From CAVOEB01 sp965249645 (GTDB taxonomy: Bacteria > Pseudomonadota > Alphaproteobacteria > UBA828 > JAPUJA01): 64,000 bases of DNA. The stretch is taken from NCBI GenBank assembly GCA_965249645.1, contig CBDFML010000012.1, positions 1,674,001 through 1,738,000 of the forward strand, written 5' to 3'. Every line of letters begins with the position of its first letter. Position 1 is the stretch's first letter. Shown one piece after another: positions 16,322 to 25,185 of this stretch. The translations under genes were made by a program, and so were the position numbers. A model generated the notes under the pieces. The model saw only the letters and a list, made by a program, of their open reading frames with translations, searched no databases and had not been told where the DNA came from.

Positions 16322-16882
16322 ATGGGCGTATCGCTGCGGGAATACGCGCGCCGGCGCGGGGTGAGCCATGTCGCGGTGATGAAGGCGATCCGCGCGGGCC
16401 GGCTCACGCCGGAGCCCGACGGCACCCTCGATCCGGCCAAGGCCGACGCCCAATGGGACGCGCGAACCGATCCGGCGCGCCGGCCCGAGCCGCCCGAGGA
16501 CGAGCCCGCACAAGCTGACGAGACGCCGCCGACTGAGCCGCCACGCGAGGAACGGGCGCCCGCCGCGGCCGAGCCGGCGGCCCAAGGCACCGGCGCCAGC
16601 TTCACCCAGGCGCGGACCGCGCACGAGATCGCCAAGGCCCAACGCGCCCGCATCGAGGTGCAGCGGCTGCGCGAAGAGGTGGTCGACCGGGGCCACGCGA
16701 CTTCGGAGGTGTTCCGCCTCGCACGGCGTGAGCGCGACGCCTGGGTCAACTGGCCGGCGCGCGTCGCCGCCCTGATGGCGGCCGAGCTCGGGGTTGAGGC
16801 CCACGCCATGCAGAAGGTGCTGGAGGCCCATGTCCGAGATCATCTCAATGAACTCGCCGAGATCCGGCCCGAGTTCCGCTGA
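16322..16882 (+). CDS. Terminase small subunit, Nu1-like
   Basis: 186 residues. An N-terminal HTH (VSLREYARRRGVSHVAVMKA, then IRAGRLTPEPDGTLDPAKAD) is of the MerR-like type used by lambda Nu1 to bind cos. A low-complexity Pro/Glu/Ala linker (~60-100) and a helical C-terminal half for binding the large subunit follow. GAGG lies 11 bp before the ATG. The 3' end overlaps the large-subunit gene by 53 bases. This begins the late operon, whose order matches lambda. Confidence 0.8.
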   Translation: MGVSLREYARRRGVSHVAVMKAIRAGRLTPEPDGTLDPAKADAQWDARTDPARRPEPPEDEPAQADETPPTEPPREERAPAAAEPAAQGTGASFTQARTAHEIAKAQRARIEVQRLREEVVDRGHATSEVFRLARRERDAWVNWPARVAALMAAELGVEAHAMQKVLEAHVRDHLNELAEIRPEFR

Positions 16883-18818
16883 GGCCTTCGCCGGCGCGGG
16901 CGACATCGCCCGCGCATGGCGCGACGGGCTCGCGCCGGACCCGCTGTTGAGCGTCTCGGAATGGTCGGAGAAGCACCGCATGCTGGCGGCAAGGGCCTCG
17001 GCCGAGCCCGGCCGCTACCGCATCGCGCGCACCCCCTACATGCGGGCCATCATGGACGCGCTGTCGCCGGCCGATCCGGCGCGCAGGATCGTGTTCATGA
17101 AGGCGGCGCAGGTCGGCGCGACCGAGGGAGCCAATAACTTCATCGGCTTCGTCATCCACCAGGCGCCGGGGCCGATGCTGGCGGTCCAGCCGACGGTGGA
17201 GCTGGCCAAACGGAACTCGCGCCAGCGCATCGATCCGCTGATCGAGGAAAGCGCTGCGCTCCGGAGCCTGGTGAGGCCCGCGCGGTCGCGCGATTCCGGC
17301 AACACCATGCTGTCGAAGGAGTTCCCCGGCGGCATCCTGATCATGACCGGGGCCAACTCGGCGGTGGGTCTGCGCTCGATCCCGGCGCGCTACATCCTGC
17401 TCGACGAGGTCGACGCCTATCCGGCTTCGGTCGACGAGGAAGGCGATCCGGTAACGCTGGCGGAAGCCCGCTCGCTCACCTTCGCCCACCGCCGCAAGGT
17501 GCTCCTGATCTCGACGCCGACGGTGAAGGGCTTCTCGCGCATCGAGCGCGAGTACGAGGCCTCGGACATGCGTCGGTATTTCGTGCCGTGTCCCCATTGC
17601 GGGCACGCACAGGTGCTCGTCTTCGAGCGGCTCAAGTGGGAGAAGGGCAAGCCCGAGACGGCGGCCTACCACTGCGCATCCTGCGAGACGCCGATCGCCG
17701 AGCACCACAAGACGGCGATGCTGGCGGCCGGCGTTTGGCGGGCGACCGGAACGGCGGCCGATCCGTCGACCATCGGGTTTCATCTCTCCGCGCTCTACTC
17801 GCCGGTCGGCTGGCTTTCGTGGGAGGCCATCGCGCGCGCTTGGGTGGCGGCACAGGGCTCGGATGAAGCGATCCGCGCCTTCCGCAACACCATCCTCGGC
17901 GAGACCTGGGTCGAGAGCGGCGAGGCGCCGGACTGGCAGCGGCTCTACGACCGCCGCGAGCGTTGGCCCGCGGGCACGGTTCCCGCCGGCGGGCTGTTCC
18001 TCACCGCCGGCGCCGATATCCAGAAGAACCGCATCGAGGTCGACGTCTGGGCCTGGGGCCGGGGCCTGGAGAGCTGGCTGATCGATCATATCGTCATCGA
18101 GGGCGGGCCCGAACGGGCCGAGCCATGGGCCGAACTCGACCGGCTGCTCTCACAGGTCTGGCCGCACGAGGGAGGCACAGCGCTGGGCTTGGCGAAGCTC
18201 GCCATCGACACCGGTTACGAGCCCACCGCGGTCTATGGCTGGGCGCGGCGCGCCGGGATCGCGCAAGTGGCGCCGGTCAAGGGCACCGACGGCTTCAACC
18301 GCTCGAGCCCGGTCTCGGGTCCGACCTATGTGGATGCCTCCGACGGCGGCAGGCGGCTCCGCCGCGGCGCCCGGCTCTGGACCGTCGCCGTCTCGACCTT
18401 CAAGGCCGAGACCTACCGGTTCCTGAGGCTGGAACGGCCGACCGACGAGGAGCGCGTCGAGGGCAAACCGTATCCGCCCGGCAGCGTGCATTTGCCGCAC
18501 TGGGTCGAGGACGAGTGGCTCAAGCAGTTCGTCGCCGAGCAGCTGGTCACGGTGCGCACGCGGCGCGGCTTCGCCCGGCTCGAATGGCAGAAGCTGCGCG
18601 AGCGCAACGAAGCGCTCGATTGCCGGGTCTATGCCCGGGCCGCCGCCTGGATCGCCGGCGCCGACCGCTTCCCGGAACGCCGCTGGCTGCGTTTGGAGGC
18701 GGCACTGGCCGGCGACACGGGTCCCGAACGGGCCGGCACGAAGAACGCGGCGGCGCCGGATTCCGGCTCCCGCCCGGCGGGACGCCGGCGCGTGACCCGC
18801 AGCAAGTGGATGGGCTGA
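16830..18818 (+). CDS. Terminase large subunit, GpA family
   Basis: ~662 residues, the size of lambda GpA. The ATPase domain includes RRIVFMKAAQVGATEGANNF (adenine/Walker region) and ARYILLDEVDAYP (Walker B). A Cys pair region, PCPHCGHAQ and CASCETPI, is typical of GpA proteins. The C-terminal nuclease domain has LFLTAGADIQKNRIEVDVWA (catalytic acid) and KLAIDTGYEP. It cuts concatemers at cos and drives packaging. The start MSEIISMNSP at 16830 is chosen over an upstream in-frame ATG at 16794 to limit overlap. Confidence 0.92.
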   Translation: MSEIISMNSPRSGPSSAEAFAGAGDIARAWRDGLAPDPLLSVSEWSEKHRMLAARASAEPGRYRIARTPYMRAIMDALSPADPARRIVFMKAAQVGATEGANNFIGFVIHQAPGPMLAVQPTVELAKRNSRQRIDPLIEESAALRSLVRPARSRDSGNTMLSKEFPGGILIMTGANSAVGLRSIPARYILLDEVDAYPASVDEEGDPVTLAEARSLTFAHRRKVLLISTPTVKGFSRIEREYEASDMRRYFVPCPHCGHAQVLVFERLKWEKGKPETAAYHCASCETPIAEHHKTAMLAAGVWRATGTAADPSTIGFHLSALYSPVGWLSWEAIARAWVAAQGSDEAIRAFRNTILGETWVESGEAPDWQRLYDRRERWPAGTVPAGGLFLTAGADIQKNRIEVDVWAWGRGLESWLIDHIVIEGGPERAEPWAELDRLLSQVWPHEGGTALGLAKLAIDTGYEPTAVYGWARRAGIAQVAPVKGTDGFNRSSPVSGPTYVDASDGGRRLRRGARLWTVAVSTFKAETYRFLRLERPTDEERVEGKPYPPGSVHLPHWVEDEWLKQFVAEQLVTVRTRRGFARLEWQKLRERNEALDCRVYARAAAWIAGADRFPERRWLRLEAALAGDTGPERAGTKNAAAPDSGSRPAGRRRVTRSKWMG

Positions 18819-18821
18819 GAC

Positions 18822-19034
18822 ATGGCGAACATGACCTATACCGAAGACCAGGTCCGGGCGCTCCGCGAGGCGCTGACCTCGGGCGTGCTGACCGTTTCCT
18901 ATGACGGCAAGAGCGTCACCTACCGCTCGGTGGACGAGATCAAGACGGCGCTGGCCGAGATCGAGAACGCCCGCGCCCGCGAGGCCGGCAGGCAGGTGCG
19001 CCAGATCCGCATCGTCGGCAACAAGGGGTTTTGA
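18822..19034 (+). CDS. gpW-like head-tail joining protein
   Basis: 70 residues: TYTEDQVRALREALTSGVLT, YDGKSVTYRSVDEIKTALAE. Length, fold pattern (helix, beta hairpin, helix) and position between terminase and portal match lambda gpW, which plugs and stabilises the filled head and forms the site for tail joining. It lies 3 bp after the terminase stop and 2 bp before the portal ATG. Confidence 0.82.
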   Translation: MANMTYTEDQVRALREALTSGVLTVSYDGKSVTYRSVDEIKTALAEIENARAREAGRQVRQIRIVGNKGF

Positions 19035-19036
19035 GC

Positions 19037-20578
19037 ATGGGTTTGCTCTCGCGCATCATGTCGACGTGGCGGGCGCCGGGCCGGGCCGCGCATGGCGGGC
19101 GCCGGCCGGTGCACGAGGCCGCGGGCTCGGGAAGGCGGGCACTCTCCTGGCGGCCGGGCAATCCTGGCGCGCTGGCGACGACCTTCGCGACCGGCCACGA
19201 CCTCCGGGTCAAGTCGCGGGACCTGGTTCGCCGCAACGCCTGGGCCGGCAGTGCCGTGGATGCCTTCGTCACCAACTGCATCGGCACCGGCATCAAGCCG
19301 CAGTCGATCGCGACGGACGCGGCATTCCGCGAGGCTGTCCATGCGCTCTGGTGGGACTGGTGCGCGGAGGCCGACGCCGACGGCGTCACCGATTTCTACG
19401 GCCTCCAGGCGCTCGCCTGCCGGGCCATGCTGGAGGGCGGTGAGTGCTTCGTGCGGCTCAGGGTGCGCCGGCCCGAGGATGGGCTCGCGGTGCCGCTGCA
19501 GATCCAGCTCTTGGAGGCCGAGCATGTGCCGCTCACCTTCAACACGACACTGCCGGGCGGCAACCTGGTGCGCGCCGGCATCGAGTTCGACCGGCTGGGC
19601 CGCCGCGCTGCTTATCACCTGACCCGCGCCCATCCCGGCGATCCGGCGATGCGGCCGCGCGACCACGACCTGGTGCGGGTGCCGGCGGACCGCATCGCGC
19701 ACCTCTTTCGGCCGCTCCGTCCCGGGCAGATCCGGGGTGAGCCCTGGCTCGCCCGGGCGCTGGTCAAGCTCGACGAGCTCGACCAGTTCGACGATGCCGC
19801 CCTGGTCAAGGCCAAGGTCGCGGCGCTGTTTACCGGCTTCGTCGTCTCGCCCGACCCCGAGGACGCCGTCATGGGCGGGGACGAGCCGGACGAGGACGGT
19901 GTCGTCGAGGCCAGCCTCGAGCCCGGCACCATGCAGCGGCTGAAGCCCGGCCAGGATGTGCGCTTCGCCGAGCCGGCCGATGCCGGGTCGAGCTACGAGG
20001 GGTTCTTCCGCAATCAGCTGCGCGCCGTCGCCACCGCCGCCGGCGTCACCTACGAGCAGCTGAGCGGCGATCTGACGCAGGTCAACTATTCCTCGATCCG
20101 CGCCGGGCTGCTCGAGTTCCGCCGCCGCTGCGAGACCATCCAGCACGCCGTCGTGGTCCACCAGCTGTGCCGGCCGGTGTGGCGCGAGTGGATGAGAACG
20201 GCGGTGCTCGCCGGCGCCCTGGAGGCGCCCGGATTCGCCAACGATCCGGCGCCCCATCTGACCGCCAAGTGGATTCCCCAGGGTTGGCAATGGGTCGATC
20301 CCGAGAAGGAGTTCAAGGCGGTGGTGCTCGCCATCCGGGCCGGTCTCATGAGTCGGTCGGAGGCGATCTCGGCCTTCGGTTACGACGCCGAGGAGATCGA
20401 CCGCGAGATCGCCGCCGACAACGCCCGCGCCGATGCGCTCGGGCTGGTGCTCGACAGCGACCCGCGCAAGGTCGCGCGCACCGGCGCCGCTCAGCCGGAC
20501 GCCGAGCGCGACGAGGAAGACCAGGACCGCGACGACGGGGAGAACGAACCCATGAACGAGATGAGGAGGCCGGCATGA
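19037..20578 (+). CDS. Portal protein, lambda gpB family
   Basis: 513 residues. DLVRRNAWAGSAVDAFVTNC near 70-90, FYGLQALACRAMLEGGECFV near 120-139, and AAGVTYEQLSGDLTQVNYSS followed by IRAGLLEFRRR near 335-365 are hallmarks of the phage_portal_2 family. It forms the dodecameric ring at the head vertex. The start at 19037 follows a TTG six bases upstream that could also be used. The C terminus is acidic (DEEDQDRDDGENE). The stop overlaps the protease gene (ATGA). Confidence 0.9.
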   Translation: MGLLSRIMSTWRAPGRAAHGGRRPVHEAAGSGRRALSWRPGNPGALATTFATGHDLRVKSRDLVRRNAWAGSAVDAFVTNCIGTGIKPQSIATDAAFREAVHALWWDWCAEADADGVTDFYGLQALACRAMLEGGECFVRLRVRRPEDGLAVPLQIQLLEAEHVPLTFNTTLPGGNLVRAGIEFDRLGRRAAYHLTRAHPGDPAMRPRDHDLVRVPADRIAHLFRPLRPGQIRGEPWLARALVKLDELDQFDDAALVKAKVAALFTGFVVSPDPEDAVMGGDEPDEDGVVEASLEPGTMQRLKPGQDVRFAEPADAGSSYEGFFRNQLRAVATAAGVTYEQLSGDLTQVNYSSIRAGLLEFRRRCETIQHAVVVHQLCRPVWREWMRTAVLAGALEAPGFANDPAPHLTAKWIPQGWQWVDPEKEFKAVVLAIRAGLMSRSEAISAFGYDAEEIDREIAADNARADALGLVLDSDPRKVARTGAAQPDAERDEEDQDRDDGENEPMNEMRRPA

Positions 20579-21969
20579 CCATGCTGCCGCATATCGCGAG
20601 CCGGGTGCTGGATACGCCGCTGGCGATCGGCCAGGCGAAGCTCGAGGCGATCCTCGCCGTCATCGGCCCGCGCTTCGGCATCGAGGCTCCTGCCTCTGGC
20701 ATGTTGGGGATCTCCAATCTTGAGGGCCTGCCGGCGCCCGCCGTCATGGACGGTGCCGGCCGCCGCCGCGGGACGACCTACCTGGTGACGCCCGAGGGCA
20801 TCGCCGTCATCCCGGTGTTCGGCACGCTGGTCAAGCGGGCCGGCGCCATCGACGCAGCCTCGGGCCTGACCTCCTACGGCCACCTCGAGGACCGGATCAT
20901 GGACGCCGCCACCGACCCGGCGGTGCGCGCCGTGCTGCTCGATATCGACAGCCCGGGCGGTGAGGCCGCCGGCGTGTTCGATCTCTCCGACCTCGTCTAC
21001 GAGGCGCGGAGCCTCAAGCCGGTCTGGGCGGTCGCCGACGAGGAGGCGTTCTCCGGCGCCTACGCGATCGCCAGCGCCGCCGAGCGACTGATCGTGCCGC
21101 GCACCGGAGGCTTGGGCTCGATCGGCGTCGTCGCGGTCCATGTCGACCGCTCGGCGCGCGACGCCATGGAGGGGTTCCGCACCACCACCGTCTATGCCGG
21201 CGCGGCCAAGAACGAATTCAACCCGCACGAAACCCTGAAGGACGGCGCGCGCCGGACGCTGCAGGCCGAGGTCGACCGTGTCTATGCGCTCTTCGTCGAC
21301 ACCGTCGCCCGCAACCGAGGTCTCACGGCCGATGCCGTGCGCGCCACCGAGGCGCGGCTCTTCTTCGGCGAGGACGCGGTCCGCGCCGGTCTCGCCGATG
21401 AGGTCGGCACCTTGCGCGATGCTCTGGCGGCACTCGCCGTAACGCTCGCCGAACCGCGATCGATCGTTGCCGCCCCAGCCGTCCGGCCCGGGGCGGCAAA
21501 CACCCCACCCAAGCCAACCACCGGAAAGGAGCAATCCATGAACGACGATACCGTCATCGAAACCATGAATACCGACGCCGACGCGCCGCCGGAACCCGAG
21601 ACGAGCAATACGCCGCCCCCTCCCGAGGCGACAGCGCCCAAAGCGGCGAAGCCCGAGCCGAAGACCGCCGAGGTGGTCGACCTCGACACGGTCCGCAAGC
21701 AAGCGCGCGGCGAAGGCGCGGCCGAGGCCGGGCTGATCGCCGAGCTCTGCACGCTGGCCGGCATGCCCGAACGCACCGCCGGGATGCTCGCCAAGGGGCT
21801 TTCGGCCGACGCGGTTCGGCGCGAGCTGTTGACCCTCAAGGCGGCACAGGACGCCGAGGTGCACAACCATGTGCTCCCCGGCGCCGGTACCGGCGCTCCC
21901 GCCAGTCTCGACGACAATCCGGTGGTGCGGGCGGCAACCGCCCGGGCCGCCGCTGCAAAGGAGGTCTGA
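20575..21969 (+). CDS. Capsid maturation protease, S49 family, with C-terminal scaffold domain
   Basis: 464 residues, lambda gpC type. The protease domain (~60-290) has VIPVFGTLVKR, VLLDIDSPGGEAAG, and the nucleophile Ser in EEAFSGAYAIASAAER, with GGLGSIGVVAVHVDRS following. Residues ~320-464 are a Pro/Glu-rich and helical scaffold segment that can also be made separately from an internal start at 21538. It cleaves scaffold and portal termini during prohead maturation. The ATG at 20575 follows GAGGAGG by 5 bp. Confidence 0.88.
   Translation: MTMLPHIASRVLDTPLAIGQAKLEAILAVIGPRFGIEAPASGMLGISNLEGLPAPAVMDGAGRRRGTTYLVTPEGIAVIPVFGTLVKRAGAIDAASGLTSYGHLEDRIMDAATDPAVRAVLLDIDSPGGEAAGVFDLSDLVYEARSLKPVWAVADEEAFSGAYAIASAAERLIVPRTGGLGSIGVVAVHVDRSARDAMEGFRTTTVYAGAAKNEFNPHETLKDGARRTLQAEVDRVYALFVDTVARNRGLTADAVRATEARLFFGEDAVRAGLADEVGTLRDALAALAVTLAEPRSIVAAPAVRPGAANTPPKPTTGKEQSMNDDTVIETMNTDADAPPEPETSNTPPPPEATAPKAAKPEPKTAEVVDLDTVRKQARGEGAAEAGLIAELCTLAGMPERTAGMLAKGLSADAVRRELLTLKAAQDAEVHNHVLPGAGTGAPASLDDNPVVRAATARAAAAKEV
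21538..21969 (+). CDS. Nested scaffold protein (Nu3-like) from an internal in-frame start
   Basis: 143 residues identical to the C terminus of the S49 protein. The internal ATG at 21538 has GGAAAGGAG 6 bp upstream, a far better ribosome site than chance within a coding sequence, and sits exactly at the domain boundary after a Pro-rich linker. This reproduces the lambda C/Nu3 arrangement. The product (acidic N terminus, helical EVVDLDTVRKQARGEGAAEA region) would be the internal scaffold around which the capsid assembles. Confidence 0.8.
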   Translation: MNDDTVIETMNTDADAPPEPETSNTPPPPEATAPKAAKPEPKTAEVVDLDTVRKQARGEGAAEAGLIAELCTLAGMPERTAGMLAKGLSADAVRRELLTLKAAQDAEVHNHVLPGAGTGAPASLDDNPVVRAATARAAAAKEV

Positions 21970-21972
21970 TCC

Positions 21973-22644
21973 ATGAACGCTCACGCTGAATCCACCACTC
22001 TCGGCGACGTCCTCAAATGCGAGGCGCCGAACCTCCACAGCCGCGAGGCCGTCACTGTGCTCGCCGGCGACGGCGAAGATCGGATGCTGAAAGTCGGCGC
22101 GGTGATTGCCCGGCGGACCCGGTCCACGGTCACGGTGACGGCCGGCGACGGCAACACCGGCGACGGTGAAGCCGCGCCGGCCGACCCGCCGCTCGGCGCC
22201 CTGGCCGAGGCCGGCATCTACCGGCTCGCCTGCATTACCGCCGGGGCCGACGGCGGCACCTTCCAGGTGCTGAGCCCGAGGGGCTACGTTCTGCCCAACC
22301 TCACTGTCGGCACGGCCTATGAGGGCGGTCACCTCAACCTCACCGTCGCCGACGGCGCCGCCGACTTCGCCGTCGGCGATACGTTCGCGATCGAGATATC
22401 GGGCGACGGCAAGGTGGCCGGCCTCGATCCAACGGCCGTCTACGGCACGGCCGAAGCCATCGGCATCGTTGCCTTCGACGTGACCGCGCCGGACGGCACC
22501 GACGCGGAAGTCACGGCGATCCTGCGCGACGCCGTCCTCGCCGATCGGGCGATCGTCTGGCCCGCCGGTATCACCGAGGCACAGAAGAAAGCCGCGATCG
22601 CCGCCCTCGAGGCCCGCGGCATCCTCGTCCGCAAGGCCGCCTGA
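21973..22644 (+). CDS. Head decoration protein, lambda gpD-like
   Basis: 223 residues, larger than lambda gpD (~110). The N-terminal LGDVLKCEAPNLHSREAVTV and the C-terminal LRDAVLADRAIVWPAGITEA match the capsid decoration family. The central ~100 residues (TAGDGNTGDGEAAPADPPLG onwards) are an inserted beta domain common in alphaproteobacterial phages. It trimerises on the expanded capsid. Located 3 bp after the protease stop, upstream of the capsid gene, as in lambda. Confidence 0.82.
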   Translation: MNAHAESTTLGDVLKCEAPNLHSREAVTVLAGDGEDRMLKVGAVIARRTRSTVTVTAGDGNTGDGEAAPADPPLGALAEAGIYRLACITAGADGGTFQVLSPRGYVLPNLTVGTAYEGGHLNLTVADGAADFAVGDTFAIEISGDGKVAGLDPTAVYGTAEAIGIVAFDVTAPDGTDAEVTAILRDAVLADRAIVWPAGITEAQKKAAIAALEARGILVRKAA

Positions 22645-22717
22645 GCCCCACTCCCCGCTCTCAACCGCAACACCTGACCAAACGGCCCGGCTCCGCCGGC
22701 GCCGGAGGAGCTTTTCC

Positions 22718-23728
22718 ATGCCCATGAACAATCCCTTCGATACCCCCGCCTTCCACGTGACGGCGCTGACCGCCGCCATCAACATCCTGCCCAACAGCTA
22801 TGGACGGCTCGAACGCATGATGCTGATGCCGCCCCGGCCGGTGCGCTTCCGCCAGATTGCCGTGGAGGAGAAGAACGGCGTCCTCAACCTGCTGCCGACC
22901 CTCCCCATAGGCTCGCCCGGCACCGTCGGCGAGCGCGGCAAACGCAAGCTCCGCAGCTTCAACATCCCGCATATCCCGCACGACGACGTGGTGCTGCCCG
23001 AAGAGGTCCAGGGCATTCGCGCCTTCGGCTCGGAGAACGAGTCCCAGGCGCTCGCCGACGTGATGGCCGATCACCTGCAATCCATGCGCAACAAGCACGC
23101 GATCACGCTGGAGCATCTGCGCATGGGTGCGCTCAAGGGGGTGATCCTCGATGCCGACGGGTCCGCTCTTTACGACCTCTATGCCGAGTTCGGCATCGAG
23201 GCCAAGACCGTCGCCTTCGGTCTCGGCAACGCCAATACCAATGTCAAGAACCGCTGCATCTCGGTGCTGCGCCATATCGAGGACAATCTGCGCGGTGAGT
23301 TCATGACCCGGGTTCATGCCCTGGTGGCGCCTGAGTTCTTCGATACGCTCACCAGCCACGCCAAGGTCGAGAAGGCCTATGAGCGCTGGATGGAAGGGGC
23401 GGCGCTCCGCGACGATTTGCGCGCGGGCTTCACCTTCGGCGGCATCACCTTCGAGGAGTACCGCGGCCAGGCGACGGACCCGGACGGCGTGGTGCGCCGG
23501 TTCATCGCCGAGAACGAGGGCCATGCCTTCCCGCTCGGCACCGTCGAGACCTTCGCGTCCTACTTCGCGCCGGCCGACTTCAACGAGACCGCCAACACCC
23601 TGGGCCAGCAGCTCTACGCCAAGCAGGAGCCGCGCAAGTTCGAACGCGGCACCGATCTCCACACCCAGTCCAACCCGCTGCCCATGTGCCATCGCCCCGG
23701 CGTGCTGGTGAAGCTAACGGCCGAGTGA
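22718..23728 (+). CDS. Major capsid protein, lambda gpE family
   Basis: 336 residues, the length of lambda gpE (341). NNPFDTPAFHVTALTAAINI at the N terminus, IPHDDVVLPEEVQGIRAFGS, and the C-terminal GRGTDLHTQSNPLP-type block (here ERGTDLHTQSNPLPMCHRPG) are family signatures. It has the HK97 fold and builds the icosahedral head. GGAGGAGC precedes the ATG. The 73 bp between it and the decoration gene hold only the ribosome site. Confidence 0.92.
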   Translation: MPMNNPFDTPAFHVTALTAAINILPNSYGRLERMMLMPPRPVRFRQIAVEEKNGVLNLLPTLPIGSPGTVGERGKRKLRSFNIPHIPHDDVVLPEEVQGIRAFGSENESQALADVMADHLQSMRNKHAITLEHLRMGALKGVILDADGSALYDLYAEFGIEAKTVAFGLGNANTNVKNRCISVLRHIEDNLRGEFMTRVHALVAPEFFDTLTSHAKVEKAYERWMEGAALRDDLRAGFTFGGITFEEYRGQATDPDGVVRRFIAENEGHAFPLGTVETFASYFAPADFNETANTLGQQLYAKQEPRKFERGTDLHTQSNPLPMCHRPGVLVKLTAE

Positions 23729-23729
23729 G

Positions 23730-24044
23730 GTGACAACCCCGTTCGCCACCGCGGTGGATGACTGCTTCCGCCATCTCGGCCGCGATGCCGTCTACACGCC
23801 GGAAGGCGGTGACCCCGTGGACGTCCGGGTGATCGCCAAGCGCCCGGACGAGATCGTCGGCCTCGGCGAGACCCGCATTCACGCCGGCACCGCGCTGCTG
23901 GACGTGCGGGTCTCGGAGATCGCCGAGCCGCGGCCCGGGGACCGGCTGAGCGTCGGCGGCAATGATTACCTCGTCCAGGGCGAGCCCGTGCGCGATACCG
24001 AACGCCTGATCTGGACGCTCGAGGCCTGCCCGGCGGGGGCCTGA
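23730..24044 (+). CDS. Head-tail joining protein, gpFII-like
   Basis: 104 residues. FATAVDDCFRHLGRDAVYTP at the N terminus and GDRLSVGGNDYLVQGEPVRD at the C terminus match the Phage_attach/FII family that forms the head side of the head-tail interface. The start is a GTG at 23730, one base after the capsid stop; no ATG is available in frame near by. Confidence 0.75.
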   Translation: MTTPFATAVDDCFRHLGRDAVYTPEGGDPVDVRVIAKRPDEIVGLGETRIHAGTALLDVRVSEIAEPRPGDRLSVGGNDYLVQGEPVRDTERLIWTLEACPAGA

Positions 24045-24049
24045 CCAGC

Positions 24050-24709
24050 ATGAAGCTCACCGCCACCATGGTCGGCTCGCTGAAAGCCGACATGCAGGCC
24101 GAACTCCGCCGTATCGAACGCGCCGTGCCGGACGGCGTCAAGGCCGCCGGCGACGGGCTGAAGGGGAGTCTGCGCAAGCAGGTGGTCGCCGCCGGTCTCG
24201 GCGCCCGGTTGTCGCGCACCTGGCGCGGCAGGACCTACGCGAACAAGGGCCACGATGCCGCGAGCCTGGTCTGGTCGAAGGCGCCGCAGATCGCGTTGGC
24301 CTTCGATAAGGGTGTGGTGATCAAGGGCAAGGGCGGCAACTGGCTCGCCATTCCGACACCGGCGGCGCCGAAGCGCGGCGTCGGTGGCAAGCGCATCACG
24401 CCGGCCACGTTCCCGACCGCCCGCCACGGGCCGCTTCGCATGGTCCGCCGCTCCGGCCGTTCGGCGCTGCTGGTGGTCGACGGCGTGCGGGTGAGCGCCC
24501 AGAGCGGGCGGGTCGGCCGGCAGGCCAAGGGCGGCGGGCGCACCAAATCGGGCAGCTTCAAACAAGGCATCGCCACTGTAGCGATGTTCGTGCTGGTGCC
24601 GCAGGTGAAGCTGAAAAAGCGGCTCAACGTCGCCGGCGCCGCCGGGAGTTGGGCACGCAGGTTGCCGAGATTGATCGGCCGTCAGGTACGGGCAACGGCA
24701 CGACGGTGA
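24050..24709 (+). CDS. DUF6441 family phage protein
   Basis: 219 strongly basic residues. The N-terminal helix MKLTATMVGSLKADMQAELR, the LVWSKAPQIALAFDKGVVIK strand region and a conserved NWLAIPTPAAPKR block match DUF6441. The family sits between head-tail joining and tail terminator genes in alphaproteobacterial siphophages, the slot of lambda gpZ, so a tail-completion role is likely. ATG is 5 bp after the previous stop. Confidence 0.7.
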   Translation: MKLTATMVGSLKADMQAELRRIERAVPDGVKAAGDGLKGSLRKQVVAAGLGARLSRTWRGRTYANKGHDAASLVWSKAPQIALAFDKGVVIKGKGGNWLAIPTPAAPKRGVGGKRITPATFPTARHGPLRMVRRSGRSALLVVDGVRVSAQSGRVGRQAKGGGRTKSGSFKQGIATVAMFVLVPQVKLKKRLNVAGAAGSWARRLPRLIGRQVRATARR

Positions 24710-24713
24710 CGCC

Positions 24714-25148
24714 ATGTCCAGCAAGACCGAACAAATCCTGACCGCGCTCACCGACCGTCTGCGCACGGTGCCGAAGGCCAAGGTCGAGCGCAACACCGCC
24801 GCGCCCGAGCGCATCCCGAAGGGCGGGCTGATCGTGCTGCGCGACGGCGATCCCGGTGAGCCGGAGCAGACCCTCGGCGGCATCGGCGGCGTCTATTACA
24901 GCCACGCGGTCGAGATCGAGGTCTATGTCGAGACCGGCGAGGCGGCCGCCAGGGACGCGGCCTTCGACACCCTGGTCCGGAACATCGGTGCGGCTCTCGA
25001 TGCCGATCCCACCCTCGGTGGGCTCGCTTTCGGCATGACCACTGCCCGGCCCGGGATCGACACCGAGGCGGTGATCGGCGCGCCCGCCATCAAGACCGGG
25101 ACCATCGACGTGATCGTCGAGTACGAGACCGAAACCCCGCTCGGCTGA
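24714..25148 (+). CDS. Tail terminator-like protein (gpU position)
   Basis: 144 residues. SKTEQILTALTDRLRTVPKA, a central GGLIVLRDGDPGEPEQTLGG and TIDVIVEYETETPLG at the C terminus give the alpha-beta pattern of minor tail/terminator proteins. Its place directly before the tail tube gene equals lambda gpU, which caps the tail tube. Sequence-level recognition is weak; position carries the call. Confidence 0.6.
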   Translation: MSSKTEQILTALTDRLRTVPKAKVERNTAAPERIPKGGLIVLRDGDPGEPEQTLGGIGGVYYSHAVEIEVYVETGEAAARDAAFDTLVRNIGAALDADPTLGGLAFGMTTARPGIDTEAVIGAPAIKTGTIDVIVEYETETPLG

Positions 25149-25185
25149 CCCGCCGACACCCATCAGACACGAAGGAGAGACCATC

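Noticed and set aside
20491..22794. Long minus-strand open frame (~767 codons) opposite the protease, decoration and capsid genes
   Set aside because: High-GC shadow of well-supported + strand genes; Arg/Gly/Ala-rich translation with no motif and no ribosome site.
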